Shown here piece by piece: positions 45,100-54,401 of a stretch of DNA of 64,000 nucleotides. Positions within the stretch are counted from its first letter, which is position 1. Every line of letters begins with the position of its first letter. The DNA lies in assembly GCA_020426505.1 (NCBI GenBank), contig JAGQPX010000012.1, positions 1 through 64,000 on the forward strand. Reading direction: 5' to 3'. The position numbers and the translations under genes were made by a program. Source of the DNA: Planctomycetaceae bacterium (GTDB lineage: Bacteria > Planctomycetota > Planctomycetia > Planctomycetales > Planctomycetaceae). The notes beneath the pieces are model-generated. The model did not search any database, was not told the DNA's origin, and saw nothing but the letters and a program-made list of their open reading frames with translations.

Positions 45100-48000
45100 A
45101 TGTCCGTGCGGACGTTGACGATTGTGTTTGTTTCTCTGTGTTCGCTGGGAGTCTTCGCCCTGATGGCTGCCGATCCACCGCTGCCCGATGCACGATCCGC
45201 AGCCAAGCGAGAGTTTGACGCCGGCAACTGGCGAGACGCGTTCGAGGCATACCAGCGACTTTCACTCGACGAACGCAACGAGGGACCTGCACTTGCGGCC
45301 GACTTTGGGCAGGGGATGCAGTCACTTCAGCAACTCCAACAGTTCGGCGAGATCGATGACTTTCGGAACGATGTTCTCGAAGTGCACAGTGATGACTGGC
45401 GATTGCTGGTCGCGGTCGCACAAAGTTTGCAGAACGGTCCACAGTATGGATTCCTGGTCGGCGGCGAGTTCGTGCGCGGGCCGCAGCGGGGCGGGGGGAG
45501 CCACGTCACCACACAGGAGCGAGACCGCGTCCGTGCACTCCAGCTGATGGATCAGGCCCGCCTGTTGATCGAGAAGTCTGACGCCTCACCTGCTGAGCAA
45601 AGCAACTTCTATCGTCAGTTATCCTCCAAGGTTCTCTGGTCACGTTCCGGCAGCGAAGCGTGGCGACTGCAGGACCTGACGAATCTCAACGAACTTCCGG
45701 ACTACGAGGAAGGTCATCACTTCCGCGGCTTTCACCACAGCGGCGGCAAGGGAGCCCCGGTCGATGCGGACGGCAACCCGATCTTTCACGCCGTCCCCGA
45801 AAGTTGGGACACTGCGACCAGTGACGGCGAGCGGTGGCGATGGTGCCTCGAACAAGTCGTCAAACATCAGCCCTCGCAACGCAGCAGCGTCGACTACGAG
45901 TTCGCCAATTTCCTCCGCAGTCAGTTCGGCGTGCAGACAATGCAACAGTGGGGCATCGTCCTGCCGCGTTATGGAGATCACGCCCGTCCAGGGCGAGCGG
46001 ATGATGAGGATGAGTCGGGTCCCTATGCCGTCCACACGTTGAGCGACAACGAAACCATCGCCCGGCTGGCGACTGGAGTCAAACGCTTCTCGCTCCCAGA
46101 TGAGTACAACTTTATCCGCATCTACCAACGCCTCACCGGGGATGATCAGGGCGGCTATGCAGAGACCACCCTCCAGCAACTCGCGCAGATTTATGAGGAC
46201 CGACAGCAATATCCCAAGGCGGCTGAGCAATGGCAGGCGAGCATCGATCGCTTTCGTGATCGCAACCGGCACAAGCGTCAACGGCTGGATCAGATCGTCG
46301 GCAACTGGGGACGCTTCGAGGGCGTGAGTGTTCAGCCGGCTCGGTCCGGAGCCCAGGTCGATTTTCGGTTCAGGAACGGAAAGAAGGGTTCATTCACCGC
46401 CCAGCGAATCAAGGTCGAAGAGTTGATCGACGACGTGAAGGCGTACCTCAAGAGCAATCCACAACAGGTCGACTGGCAGCAGACACAGATTGACAACTTG
46501 GGGTACCGGCTCGTTCAGCAGAACGAACGCAAGTATGTCGGCGAACGGGTCGCACAATGGGACGTGGAGCTTGATCCGCGTCCCAATCACTTTGACCGTC
46601 GTGTGACCATCTCGACACCGTTGCAACAGGCGGGGGCCTATCTCGTCACGGGAACGATGGAGGACGGCAACGTCAGCCGTGTCATCATCTGGGTCGCAGA
46701 CACGGCGATTGTCAAAAAGCCTCTCGACGGCAAGGCGATGTACTACGTCGCGGATGCAGTGACGGGTCAGCCGATCGAGGGGGCCAACGTCGAATTCTTC
46801 GGCTGGCGGCAGGAGAGTATCCCGGGGCAGAAAGGACCGAATCGATACCGTGTCGTCACGTCCAACTTCGCAGAGATGACGGACGCGGACGGACAGGTGA
46901 TCACAGATCCCAAGTTGATGGAGCAGAACCTCCAATGGATCGCCATCGCTCGTACGGACGATGGCCGGTTCGCGCATCTTGGCTTCAGCGGCATCTGGTA
47001 CGGCAGCCATCATCGCGACACGTATGACCAGACCAAGGCCATCGTCATCACCGACCGCCCCGTCTATCGCCCTGAGCAAACGGTGCAATTCAAGCTTTGG
47101 GTCCGTGAGGCGAAGTACAACCAGATCAACGAGTCGCGGTTCGCCCATCAAGACTTCAAGGTGAAGATCAACGATCCCGAAGGGACAGAAGTCTACTCGG
47201 AGGTGCTTACCACTGACGAGTACGGCGGGATGGTTGGCGAACTCGCACTGGCTGAGGATGCGAAGCTGGGGACCTATCAAATCTTCATCGATAACTCGTA
47301 CGGCATCTGGGTCAACGGCAACTTCCGCGTCGAGGAATACAAGAAGCCCGAATTTGAAGTCACGATCGATGCCCCGGAGAAGCCGGTCGCACTCGGTGAG
47401 ACGGTGACCGCGACCATCTCCGCGAAGTACTACTTTGGTGCACCCGTCACCAAGGCAACGGTCCGCTACAAGGTCGAACGAACGCCGCAGGATGCTCGCT
47501 GGTATCCGTACCGACCGTGGGACTGGCTGTACGGCGAGGGTTACTGGTGGTTCACGCCGGATGCAGACTGGTATCCGGGATTCAAACGCTGGGGCTGTTT
47601 CGCTCCGATTCCGTTCTGGTGGAACTGGAATCCCGATCCGCCCGAACTCGTGCTCGATCGCGAAGTCGAGATCGGCGAGGACGGCACAGTCAATGTCGAA
47701 ATCGACACGTCTCTCGCCAAAGCCCTGCACGGCGACGAGGACCACAGTTACAAGATCACCGCTGAAGTCGTCGATGCATCACGACGCACGATCGTTGGAC
47801 AAGGCAACGTGCTTGTTGCGAGAGAACCTTTCAAGGTCTTTGTCTGGACGCATCGCGGCCACTATCAAGTCGGCGACACCATCCATGCCAACTTTCAGGC
47901 GAGAACGCTCGACGGCAAAGGCGTCGAGGGCAAGGGCACGCTAAAACTCCTGCGGATCACCTATGACGACGCAGGCGAACCTGTCGAGAACGTCGCTCAG

Positions 48001-51000
48001 GAATGGGAACTCGACACGGGCGCAGACGGCACAGCCGAGATCGACATCAAGGCGACAGACGCTGGCCAGTATCGGTTGTCGTACTCGGTTGAAGGTCGAA
48101 GGTCGAAGGCCGAAGGAGATGATGCGGAAGGCGCTGTGGCAATCGAGGGTGGCCACCTGTTTGTCATCCGCGGCGACGGCTTTGACGGCTCCGACTTCAA
48201 GTTCAACGACCTTGAACTCGTTGTTGACAAGCCCGAATACGCTCCGGGTGAAACAGTGAATCTCATGGTGAACACGAACCGCGTAGGCTCGACTGTGTTG
48301 CTCTTCGTGCGACCTGCGAACGGTGTGTATGCTGAGCCACCGCGCGTGTTACGACTCGACGGCAAGAGCACGGTCGTGGACATCGGCATCGCTCTGGAAG
48401 ACATGCCCAACTTCTTTGTCGAGGCAGTCACCATTGCTGGTGGCAAGGTCCATTCGGTGATGAGAGAGATCATCGTCCCGCCCGAGCAACGGGTGCTGAA
48501 CGTCTCAGTCGAGCCGGACCATGAAGACTACAAACCAGGGCAGGAGGCCAATGTCACGCTCAAGCTGACTGACATCGAAGGCCAGCCGTTCGTCGGTTCG
48601 ATGGTCATGAGTGTCTACGACCGAGCGGTCGAGTACATCTCCGGCGGCAGTAACGTCCCCGAGATCCGCGAACACTTCTGGAAGTGGCGGCGACATCACA
48701 ACCCCCACACCGAACACAACCTCGCTCACCACTTCGGCAACCTGCTCAAGCAGGGCGAGACAGCAATGAACAACCTCGGCGTCTTCGGCGATATGGTCGC
48801 TGACAAGGACTTCAACCAGTTTGACGACGTGCGCAATGGACTCATGATGAAGTCCGGCGCGGCACACATGGAAATGCGTTCGCTCGGACGAGCCATGCCG
48901 GCAATGGCTGCGCCGATGTCCGAGATGGCAGCTGACGGAGTAGCTGCGTCGAACGCTCCGGGAGGAGAGGCAGAGACACTCGTCGAGCCGACCGTTCGCA
49001 CGCAGTTCGCAGACACCGCGTTCTGGAAGGGCGACATCACTACCGACAGTGAAGGACTGGCGAAAGTCTCGCTCAACATGCCCGAGAACCTCACCGGTTG
49101 GAAGATTCGCACCTGGGCGATGGGTCACGGCACGCGTGTCGGCGAAGGGGAGACCATCGTCACGACGTCCAAGAACCTGCTCGTCCGCCTGCAGGCACCA
49201 CGGTTCTTCACCGAGACCGATGAAGTGGTGCTGAGTGCCATCGTGCATAACTATCTCGAAACCGAGAAGCAGGCCCAGGTCGAACTGCTCCTTGAAGGAG
49301 ACACGCTTGAATATCTCAAATCTAAAATCTCAGATCTCAGATCGACGACCCAGACCGTGACAATTCCTGCTGGCGGTGAAGTGCGTGTCGACTGGCGTGT
49401 CAAAGCAGTCGCTGAGGGTGACGCCATCGTCACTATGCGGGCGTTGACCGATGAAGAGTCCGACGCCATGCAACAGACTTTCCCTGTCTACGTGCATGGC
49501 ATGCTCAAGACCGAGTCGTACAGCGGCGTCATTCGGCCCGATGAACAGACCGGCGTGATCGACCTCACCGTGCCTGCGGAGCGGCGCGTCAATCAGTCGC
49601 GACTGGAGGTGCGGTACTCACCAACGCTCGCGGGGGCCATGGTCGATGCTCTGCCGTATCTGGTCGAATACCCGTATGGATGCACCGAGCAGACGCTCAA
49701 CCGGTTCCTGCCGACAGTGATCACGCATCGCATCCTGCAGCGGATGGGGCTCGACCTCGAAGCCATTCGGGAGAAGCGGACCGACCTCAACGCACAGGAG
49801 ATCGGCGACGCGGGCGAACGCGCCTCGCAGTGGAAGCGGTACGATCGCAATCCGGTCTTCGACGAAACGGAAGTCGAGCGGATGGTCAAGCAAGGCGTGA
49901 AGGACCTCACCGCCATGCAACTGACCGACGGTGGCTGGGGCTGGTTCTCCGGTTATGGCGAACACAGTTATCCGCACACGACGGCTGTGGTCGTGCATGG
50001 ATTGCAGATCGCCACACAGAATGACGTGGCTCTCGTGCCGGGCGTGCTGGACCGAGGAGTCGAATGGCTCAAGCAGTATCAGAACCAACAGGTCGCACTG
50101 CTTGAGGAGGGTGAACGCCGGTCCAAACTCGAAGGCGAACGCCTTCGCAAGCACAAGAAGCCGTATCGCACTCAAGCGTCCAACATCGATGCCCTCGTGT
50201 TCATGGTGCTTGTCGATGCAGAGCGGGTGGATAACGAGATGCAACGGTTCCTGTTCCGCGATCGTCTCAAGTTGTCACTGTACGCACAGGCGCTCACCGG
50301 TCTCGCTTTGCATGAGATCAAGTCAGTCGATCAACGCGACACGATCATTCGCAACATCGATCAATTCCTCAAAGTTGACGACGAGAATCAGACGGCTTAT
50401 CTCGACCTGCCCAACCGAGGCTACTGGTGGAACTGGTTCGGCGACACGATCGAGGCCAATGCGTTCTATCTCAAGCTGCTCACGCGAGTGAATCCGCAGG
50501 ACGAGAAGGCAGCCGGGCTGGTGAAGTACCTGCTCAACAATCGCAAGCACGCAACCTACTGGAACAGCACGCGCGACACCGCCTACTGCATCGAGGCCAT
50601 GGCCGAGTACCTCACCGCCAGCGGCGAGGATAAGCCGGACATGACGATTGAAGTCTGGGTCGATGGGCAGAAGCGAAAGGAAGTTGGAGTTACGAGCGAG
50701 AACCTCTTCACGTTTGACGGGACGTTCGTCCTCGCAGGAGACGAACTGGCGAGCGGCCCGCACGAGATTGAACTCAAGAAACGTGGCACCGGCCCGCTTT
50801 ACCACAACGCCTACCTGACAAACTTCACGACCGAGGACTTCATTACGGCTGCCGGTCTGGAGATCAAGGTAGAGCGACAATTCTACAAACTCGTACAGCG
50901 GAAAGACGCAACTGATGTCGTGCAGGGAAGTCGGGGACAGGTCATCGATCAGCAAGCGATCAAGTACGACCGCGTGCCATTGTCGAATCAGTCCGAGGTC

Positions 51001-51333
51001 ACCAGTGGGGATTTGATTGAGATCGAACTGACCATCGAGTCCAAGAACGATTATGAATATGTGATCTTCGAGGACCGCAAAGCAGCCGGATGTGAACCGG
51101 TCGAACTCCAGAGCGGTTACACAAAGGACGGACTCGGAGCCTATATCGAGTTCCGCGATGAGAAGGTTGCGTTCTTCCTGAGACAATTGGCTCGCGGCAC
51201 TCACAGTGTGAGCTACCGCCTGCGTGCAGAGGTCCCCGGTCAGTTCAGTGCCCTGCCGACGAAGGCATTCGCGATGTACGCACCTGAGTTACGGGCCAAT
51301 TCGGACGAGTTGAAACTCCGAATTGCTGATTGA
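45100..51333 (+). CDS. Alpha-2-macroglobulin family protein with thioester
   Basis: A 2077-residue exported protein. The signal peptide covers residues 1-24 (IVFVSLCSLGVFALMAADPP). A TPR-like segment follows (FDAGNWRDAFEAYQRL), then macroglobulin domains (ADAVTGQPIEGANVEFFGW, DRPVYRPEQTVQFKLWVRE, DKPEYAPGETVNLMVNTNR). The thioester site is intact, YPYGCTEQTLNRFLP with Cys1528 and Gln1531, inside an alpha/alpha toroid (DGGWGWFSGYGEHSYPHTT). Bacterial relatives trap attacking proteases in the periplasm or outside. At about residues 1240-1330 is a Met-rich stretch (AHMEMRSLGRAMPAMAAPM), a likely bait region. Two microrepeats are translated in frame (near residues 1000 and 1410). Confidence 0.95.
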   Translation: MSVRTLTIVFVSLCSLGVFALMAADPPLPDARSAAKREFDAGNWRDAFEAYQRLSLDERNEGPALAADFGQGMQSLQQLQQFGEIDDFRNDVLEVHSDDWRLLVAVAQSLQNGPQYGFLVGGEFVRGPQRGGGSHVTTQERDRVRALQLMDQARLLIEKSDASPAEQSNFYRQLSSKVLWSRSGSEAWRLQDLTNLNELPDYEEGHHFRGFHHSGGKGAPVDADGNPIFHAVPESWDTATSDGERWRWCLEQVVKHQPSQRSSVDYEFANFLRSQFGVQTMQQWGIVLPRYGDHARPGRADDEDESGPYAVHTLSDNETIARLATGVKRFSLPDEYNFIRIYQRLTGDDQGGYAETTLQQLAQIYEDRQQYPKAAEQWQASIDRFRDRNRHKRQRLDQIVGNWGRFEGVSVQPARSGAQVDFRFRNGKKGSFTAQRIKVEELIDDVKAYLKSNPQQVDWQQTQIDNLGYRLVQQNERKYVGERVAQWDVELDPRPNHFDRRVTISTPLQQAGAYLVTGTMEDGNVSRVIIWVADTAIVKKPLDGKAMYYVADAVTGQPIEGANVEFFGWRQESIPGQKGPNRYRVVTSNFAEMTDADGQVITDPKLMEQNLQWIAIARTDDGRFAHLGFSGIWYGSHHRDTYDQTKAIVITDRPVYRPEQTVQFKLWVREAKYNQINESRFAHQDFKVKINDPEGTEVYSEVLTTDEYGGMVGELALAEDAKLGTYQIFIDNSYGIWVNGNFRVEEYKKPEFEVTIDAPEKPVALGETVTATISAKYYFGAPVTKATVRYKVERTPQDARWYPYRPWDWLYGEGYWWFTPDADWYPGFKRWGCFAPIPFWWNWNPDPPELVLDREVEIGEDGTVNVEIDTSLAKALHGDEDHSYKITAEVVDASRRTIVGQGNVLVAREPFKVFVWTHRGHYQVGDTIHANFQARTLDGKGVEGKGTLKLLRITYDDAGEPVENVAQEWELDTGADGTAEIDIKATDAGQYRLSYSVEGRRSKAEGDDAEGAVAIEGGHLFVIRGDGFDGSDFKFNDLELVVDKPEYAPGETVNLMVNTNRVGSTVLLFVRPANGVYAEPPRVLRLDGKSTVVDIGIALEDMPNFFVEAVTIAGGKVHSVMREIIVPPEQRVLNVSVEPDHEDYKPGQEANVTLKLTDIEGQPFVGSMVMSVYDRAVEYISGGSNVPEIREHFWKWRRHHNPHTEHNLAHHFGNLLKQGETAMNNLGVFGDMVADKDFNQFDDVRNGLMMKSGAAHMEMRSLGRAMPAMAAPMSEMAADGVAASNAPGGEAETLVEPTVRTQFADTAFWKGDITTDSEGLAKVSLNMPENLTGWKIRTWAMGHGTRVGEGETIVTTSKNLLVRLQAPRFFTETDEVVLSAIVHNYLETEKQAQVELLLEGDTLEYLKSKISDLRSTTQTVTIPAGGEVRVDWRVKAVAEGDAIVTMRALTDEESDAMQQTFPVYVHGMLKTESYSGVIRPDEQTGVIDLTVPAERRVNQSRLEVRYSPTLAGAMVDALPYLVEYPYGCTEQTLNRFLPTVITHRILQRMGLDLEAIREKRTDLNAQEIGDAGERASQWKRYDRNPVFDETEVERMVKQGVKDLTAMQLTDGGWGWFSGYGEHSYPHTTAVVVHGLQIATQNDVALVPGVLDRGVEWLKQYQNQQVALLEEGERRSKLEGERLRKHKKPYRTQASNIDALVFMVLVDAERVDNEMQRFLFRDRLKLSLYAQALTGLALHEIKSVDQRDTIIRNIDQFLKVDDENQTAYLDLPNRGYWWNWFGDTIEANAFYLKLLTRVNPQDEKAAGLVKYLLNNRKHATYWNSTRDTAYCIEAMAEYLTASGEDKPDMTIEVWVDGQKRKEVGVTSENLFTFDGTFVLAGDELASGPHEIELKKRGTGPLYHNAYLTNFTTEDFITAAGLEIKVERQFYKLVQRKDATDVVQGSRGQVIDQQAIKYDRVPLSNQSEVTSGDLIEIELTIESKNDYEYVIFEDRKAAGCEPVELQSGYTKDGLGAYIEFRDEKVAFFLRQLARGTHSVSYRLRAEVPGQFSALPTKAFAMYAPELRANSDELKLRIAD
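48091..48116 (+). repeat. Translated GAAGGTC heptamer repeat in the macroglobulin gene
   Basis: Three and a half tandem copies of GAAGGTC (one as GAAGGCC) encode VEGRRSKAEGD in frame. The segment sits at a domain boundary between SYS and DDAEGAVAIEGG. Confidence 0.75.
49313..49343 (+). repeat. Translated ATCTCAAATCT repeat in the macroglobulin gene
   Basis: A 31-base AT-rich run made of variants of (A)ATCT(C/A)A(A/G) encodes YLKSKISDLRS. Its composition contrasts sharply with the GC-rich flanks, and it keeps the reading frame open. Confidence 0.7.
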
Positions 51334-51335
51334 CC

Positions 51336-51419
51336 TGGCGAGCGAGGGATCTCAATCCCCCGCTGGATGCGTTTAGCAACCGAGCGATGAATCGGGGGAC
51401 TGACGTCCCCCGCTCGCCA
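51336..51419. terminator. Palindromic element between convergent genes
   Basis: TGGCGAGCG (51336-51344) pairs with CGCTCGCCA (51411-51419). Within it GGGGGAC (51394-51400) and GTCCCCC (51405-51411) form a perfect stem with the tetraloop TGAC, and GGGAT..ATCCC forms another on the left. It exactly fills the 86-base gap between the macroglobulin stop and the end of the convergent gene, so a bidirectional terminator is likely; it may also belong to a repeat family. Confidence 0.65.
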
Positions 51420-52103
51420 TCAAGTTGACGTTGTCGTCCGTCCGCTCGTCTCGGCCTTACGGTTGGGGCTGTCGTCCGGGCCGAGTGGTTCTTCACTGGG
51501 AAGGACTTGCGCGACGTCAACGCGGTTTGCATCACCACCAAAGGAACGAAGATACCCGAGGATTTCCTGGTAGTGACCGTAGACCCGCATCGAATCGTAG
51601 CGAGTGATGAATCTCGTGCGATCGCGACTGTTGAGACGGGTCCAGGCGACGATGGCCTTGTCGATGGCGCCAATCAGAACGACCGCATGCGTGCTCGTGA
51701 GTTTGAGTTGCGATTGTAACGGGATGTCCGGGTCGCTGCCGTCGAGGGCATAGGGCAGGTCGATGAGTCCGCCGCTTTGATTCTGCACGTCGTCTCCGCC
51801 GAACGGATTCTCGCCGATGTCAATCGTAGCATTCGCGTCGATGGCCTTTTCGATCTTGTCGCCGAGGTCTTCCTTATCAGGATTGTGAGTCACACGGCGT
51901 CGCCAGCGGTCGCAGTTGACGAGGTGCGTGACGAGATGATCACGAGTCGGGTCATCGACTCCGCCGCGGTCAGAGAGTTCATCGTTCGCGAGCAACTCGG
52001 TTCGCATGGTGAACAGCGGTGAGAGGGCAGCAGCGATGTGAAGGTTGCGGAGTGTCGTGATCGCACGGCGGAATTGCTCTTGTCCTGGGGCACCGATGGG
52101 CAT
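51420..52103 (-). CDS. Hypothetical protein, last gene of a three-gene unit
   Basis: A 227-residue soluble protein with no signal peptide. The ATG at 52103 has AAAGGA six bases upstream; the frame extends to a TTG inside that site. Visible features: an N-terminal helix (QFRRAITTLRNLHIAAALSP), an Asp-rich central segment (DIGENPFGGDDVQNQSGG), a helical LTSTHAVVLIGAIDKAIVAW and a helix-rich RDRTRFITRYDSMRVYGHYQ. The C terminus is disordered and Thr/Ser-rich. I recognise no family. It follows, after a 240-base gap with two inverted microrepeats, the thioredoxin-like gene of the same strand. Confidence 0.7.
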   Translation of the reverse strand: MPIGAPGQEQFRRAITTLRNLHIAAALSPLFTMRTELLANDELSDRGGVDDPTRDHLVTHLVNCDRWRRRVTHNPDKEDLGDKIEKAIDANATIDIGENPFGGDDVQNQSGGLIDLPYALDGSDPDIPLQSQLKLTSTHAVVLIGAIDKAIVAWTRLNSRDRTRFITRYDSMRVYGHYQEILGYLRSFGGDANRVDVAQVLPSEEPLGPDDSPNRKAETSGRTTTST

Positions 52104-52136
52104 GGGAGGTCCTTTCAATTGATGTGGTGTTTAATT

Positions 52137-52174
52137 CACCGCGGAGGCGCTGAGACGCGGAGGTTACGCGGAGA
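52137..52174 (+). repeat. Interspersed GCGGAG microrepeat, copy 2
   Basis: The sequence CACCGCGGAGGCGCTGAGAC continues with GCGGAGGTTACGCGGAGA. It is a relative of the copy at 2331-2358 and is inverted relative to the copy at 52311-52340, with which it shares the CACCGCGGAG end. Confidence 0.65.
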
Positions 52175-52310
52175 GATCAAGATTGCTGGTCGTGTTGGCA
52201 TGTGGTGAATGATGCCCCTTAGCTGAGGAAGCCAAGTCGATTCAGTTCTGAGTGCAGGTCACCACTGGTTCGGTGAACGTGGTGGATTGTTTCATTCATC
52301 CCTCCGCGCG

Positions 52311-52340
52311 TCTTCGCGTGACCTCTGCGTCTCCGCGGTG
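52311..52340 (-). repeat. Interspersed GCGGAG microrepeat, copy 3
   Basis: Read on the minus strand it begins CACCGCGGAGACGCAGAGGT and continues with CACGCGAAGACGCGCGGAGG. Copies 2 and 3 face each other about 136 bases apart between two genes of the same strand, so the transcript could fold into a long imperfect hairpin. Confidence 0.65.
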
Positions 52341-52343
52341 AAC

Positions 52344-53468
52344 TCAATCTGTCTCAACGGTTGTCGACAGCGGGGCGACTTCGTCGACGCGGTTGTCGAT
52401 GCGAGTTTGTAATTGGTCCGCAATGGAGGCTTCGGCATTGGTCCCCTGGGTTTTAAGCTTGATCAATTCATCGTCGAGGAACATGCCTCGCAGTGCGTCA
52501 AGTACTGCCACACGTCCTTCTGACTGTCGGAGTGCAAGTAGCTCACGTGCTTCATCCAACTGTCGGGGAAAGGGGGCACGGTCCGGGATCGACCGTGACT
52601 CCTCCTCCTGTTGGGGGTCATTCGTGCGAGTCACGACAATCGTGTCTTGAGCTTGTTTTCGCTGACGTCTTCGCTTGAGAATTCTCCACAGGACGGTGAG
52701 GGCAAAGGTGCCGACACCTCCTGTCGCTGCGGTCCCGCTGATGAGGCTCGCGAGTTCGAGAGCCGTGAGTGCGATCGGGGCTGTGTGAGTGAACACCCGC
52801 ATCAGACGTAACCAGAGCGATCTGCGTTGGGTGTGTTGAGTCGAGTGTGTGTTGGGAAGTGAAGAGGGGCTGTCGGCCGACTCCTGGGGCATTTCTTGAG
52901 TTTGATTCGTCAGCGATATCTCGGGTGACTCTGAATGGTTTGGAGAAGGTTCCGCGTATGTCCGAGGTGGACGCAGAAGCGATGGCAGAGGCGCGGGGGC
53001 AGTGTCCAATTGCTCGTCCGTCAATTCCCTCTGGACTTGGTCAACATCCGATCGCAGTGAGCCCGATGACGAGTCATCTGTTTCGTCAACAGTGGTGCCC
53101 GCTGTCATCAGATCCCAAAGCCATTGCTTGCCCTGATAGCCCGTGATCATCCGTTCTGCTGAATGGAATGCGGGAAGCGCATGAATCCCCGCTCGCAGTG
53201 CTTGTTCTCGATGGAGATCCGCATCAATCCATTGCATACGGTACCGTGTCGTGAGTGCATCACGAAAGGAGGCATCACTTTGCAGGTCGCTCCAGAACAA
53301 TTGGCAAGGGACACACGCACGCGATGTCCATACAGTCAGAGTGGGACGTGTCGGACACCAGAGGTGCAGAGACGTCTGATCAGCGAGACTTGTATGAACT
53401 GTGGTCGATGGAGGAGCCAACACGGACGGTGAGAGACCGGTCAACAAGAGCATGATCACTCGTTGCAT
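52344..53468 (-). CDS. Membrane protein with thioredoxin-like CxxC domain
   Basis: A 374-residue protein. A short signal-like N terminus (MQRVIMLLLTGLSPSVLA) is followed by a thioredoxin-like domain: TLTVWTSRACVPCQLFWSDL with Cys52-Val-Pro-Cys55, then YRMQWIDADLHREQALRAGI and the ALPAF segment with the cis-proline position. A Ser/Pro/Gln-rich linker leads to hydrophobic segments at about 228-265 (APIALTALELASLISGTAA, GVGTFALTVLWRIL), then a basic, charged tail that should be cytoplasmic. It could be a disulfide or thiol exchanger at the membrane. Its ATG overlaps the preceding stop (TGATG) behind a GGGGAGG site, so it is coupled to the hydrolase gene. Confidence 0.75.
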   Translation of the reverse strand: MQRVIMLLLTGLSPSVLAPPSTTVHTSLADQTSLHLWCPTRPTLTVWTSRACVPCQLFWSDLQSDASFRDALTTRYRMQWIDADLHREQALRAGIHALPAFHSAERMITGYQGKQWLWDLMTAGTTVDETDDSSSGSLRSDVDQVQRELTDEQLDTAPAPLPSLLRPPRTYAEPSPNHSESPEISLTNQTQEMPQESADSPSSLPNTHSTQHTQRRSLWLRLMRVFTHTAPIALTALELASLISGTAATGGVGTFALTVLWRILKRRRQRKQAQDTIVVTRTNDPQQEEESRSIPDRAPFPRQLDEARELLALRQSEGRVAVLDALRGMFLDDELIKLKTQGTNAEASIADQLQTRIDNRVDEVAPLSTTVETD

Positions 53469-54100
53469 CAGATCCTCCCCCGATAGGACGCAACGCGGTG
53501 ATACTTGCCAGTGCGAACCAGTCGACGGAGCAGTCGACCGGGGTTGAACCGTGTGGGGTTGTCGTGGTTCAGTCGCCCCAGCCGCATCAGGACAGCTGCG
53601 ATCAACTCAGAGCAGAAGAGATGTTCAAGGTCCGCACCGGGAAACAGCTGTGTGCGTTGAAACACTCGGGTCCCGGACAGAAGTGCACCGCCGACGTCAT
53701 AACGAATCTCCCTTCGGGTGAAATGATCAACCAGAATGCGAGATAACAGGAGGCTTTCAGCGACGCTCAGGTGATTGATGTCCGTCAGACGATAGAGGTC
53801 GACACGTCCTCCTTGTTGTGTGTAGTCACGGATGCGGTTGAGTGGATGATGAGCTTGCACGCCTTCCACTCGTTGCTTACGGATGACACAGGGGTGAGAG
53901 CAGAGCGACGTGGATTCGACCCAGAGTATCTGCTCATCTCGATGGCAGCAGATGGCAACGTGTGATGGAGGACATCGCAAGTCGCGAGGACCAAGAAGTG
54001 AGGAGGTGCCGTAACGAATGACGCGGCTGGTCCAGTCGACGCCGTAACAGGCTGCGATATCGCCCGGTTGCAGATGATGAGGAGAGACAGACGAATACAT
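53468..54100 (-). CDS. Permuted NlpC/P60 (YiiX-like) papain-fold hydrolase
   Basis: A 210-residue protein with the circularly permuted NlpC/P60 order: LQPGDIAAC near residues 10-18, the catalytic histidine in PPSHVAICC (His47) and the nucleophile cysteine in LFCSELIAAVL (Cys163). Such enzymes act on peptidoglycan peptides, lipids or amide bonds. No signal peptide is present, so action may be in the cytoplasm or the export route may be non-classical. It is first in a coupled unit with the thioredoxin-like membrane protein. GC-poor codons and Cys/His richness set it apart from housekeeping genes nearby. Confidence 0.78.
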   Translation of the reverse strand: MYSSVSPHHLQPGDIAACYGVDWTSRVIRYGTSSLLGPRDLRCPPSHVAICCHRDEQILWVESTSLCSHPCVIRKQRVEGVQAHHPLNRIRDYTQQGGRVDLYRLTDINHLSVAESLLLSRILVDHFTRREIRYDVGGALLSGTRVFQRTQLFPGADLEHLFCSELIAAVLMRLGRLNHDNPTRFNPGRLLRRLVRTGKYHRVASYRGRI

Positions 54101-54401
54101 CTGAGGTCACAAGAATCGATTGAAATGGACACGTTTCGCTGATTTTTGCCGTGTTCACCCCTTCCGCATCGGTTGCGCAACTCCGCATGAAAGCCATCGA
54201 ACGTTTCCCTCAATCTCTGTAAGAATGTCGGGAATCACCGGGAAAAGTGGGCAGAAACATCGAGTCCGTGCGTTGTACCGTGAGCAGCCAGTCTGACTGT
54301 GCGCCCGGCGGTGTAGACAGTGGGAGGCTGGCAGGTTTCAATGAGAGCAGAGGCTCACATTCTCAGACGTCGCGAGACGCGTCCCCCCCGGAGAGCGACC
54401 A
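54101..54401. other. Divergent intergenic region
   Basis: This 301-base gap lies between divergent genes. I see no gene, repeat or clear promoter in it; a GGAGAG ribosome site for the right-hand gene is at its end. Confidence 0.5.

Noticed and set aside
46390-47745. Long minus-strand ORF (451 codons) opposite the macroglobulin gene
   Set aside because: It is the antisense shadow of a well-supported coding region; no ribosome site and no recognisable domain.
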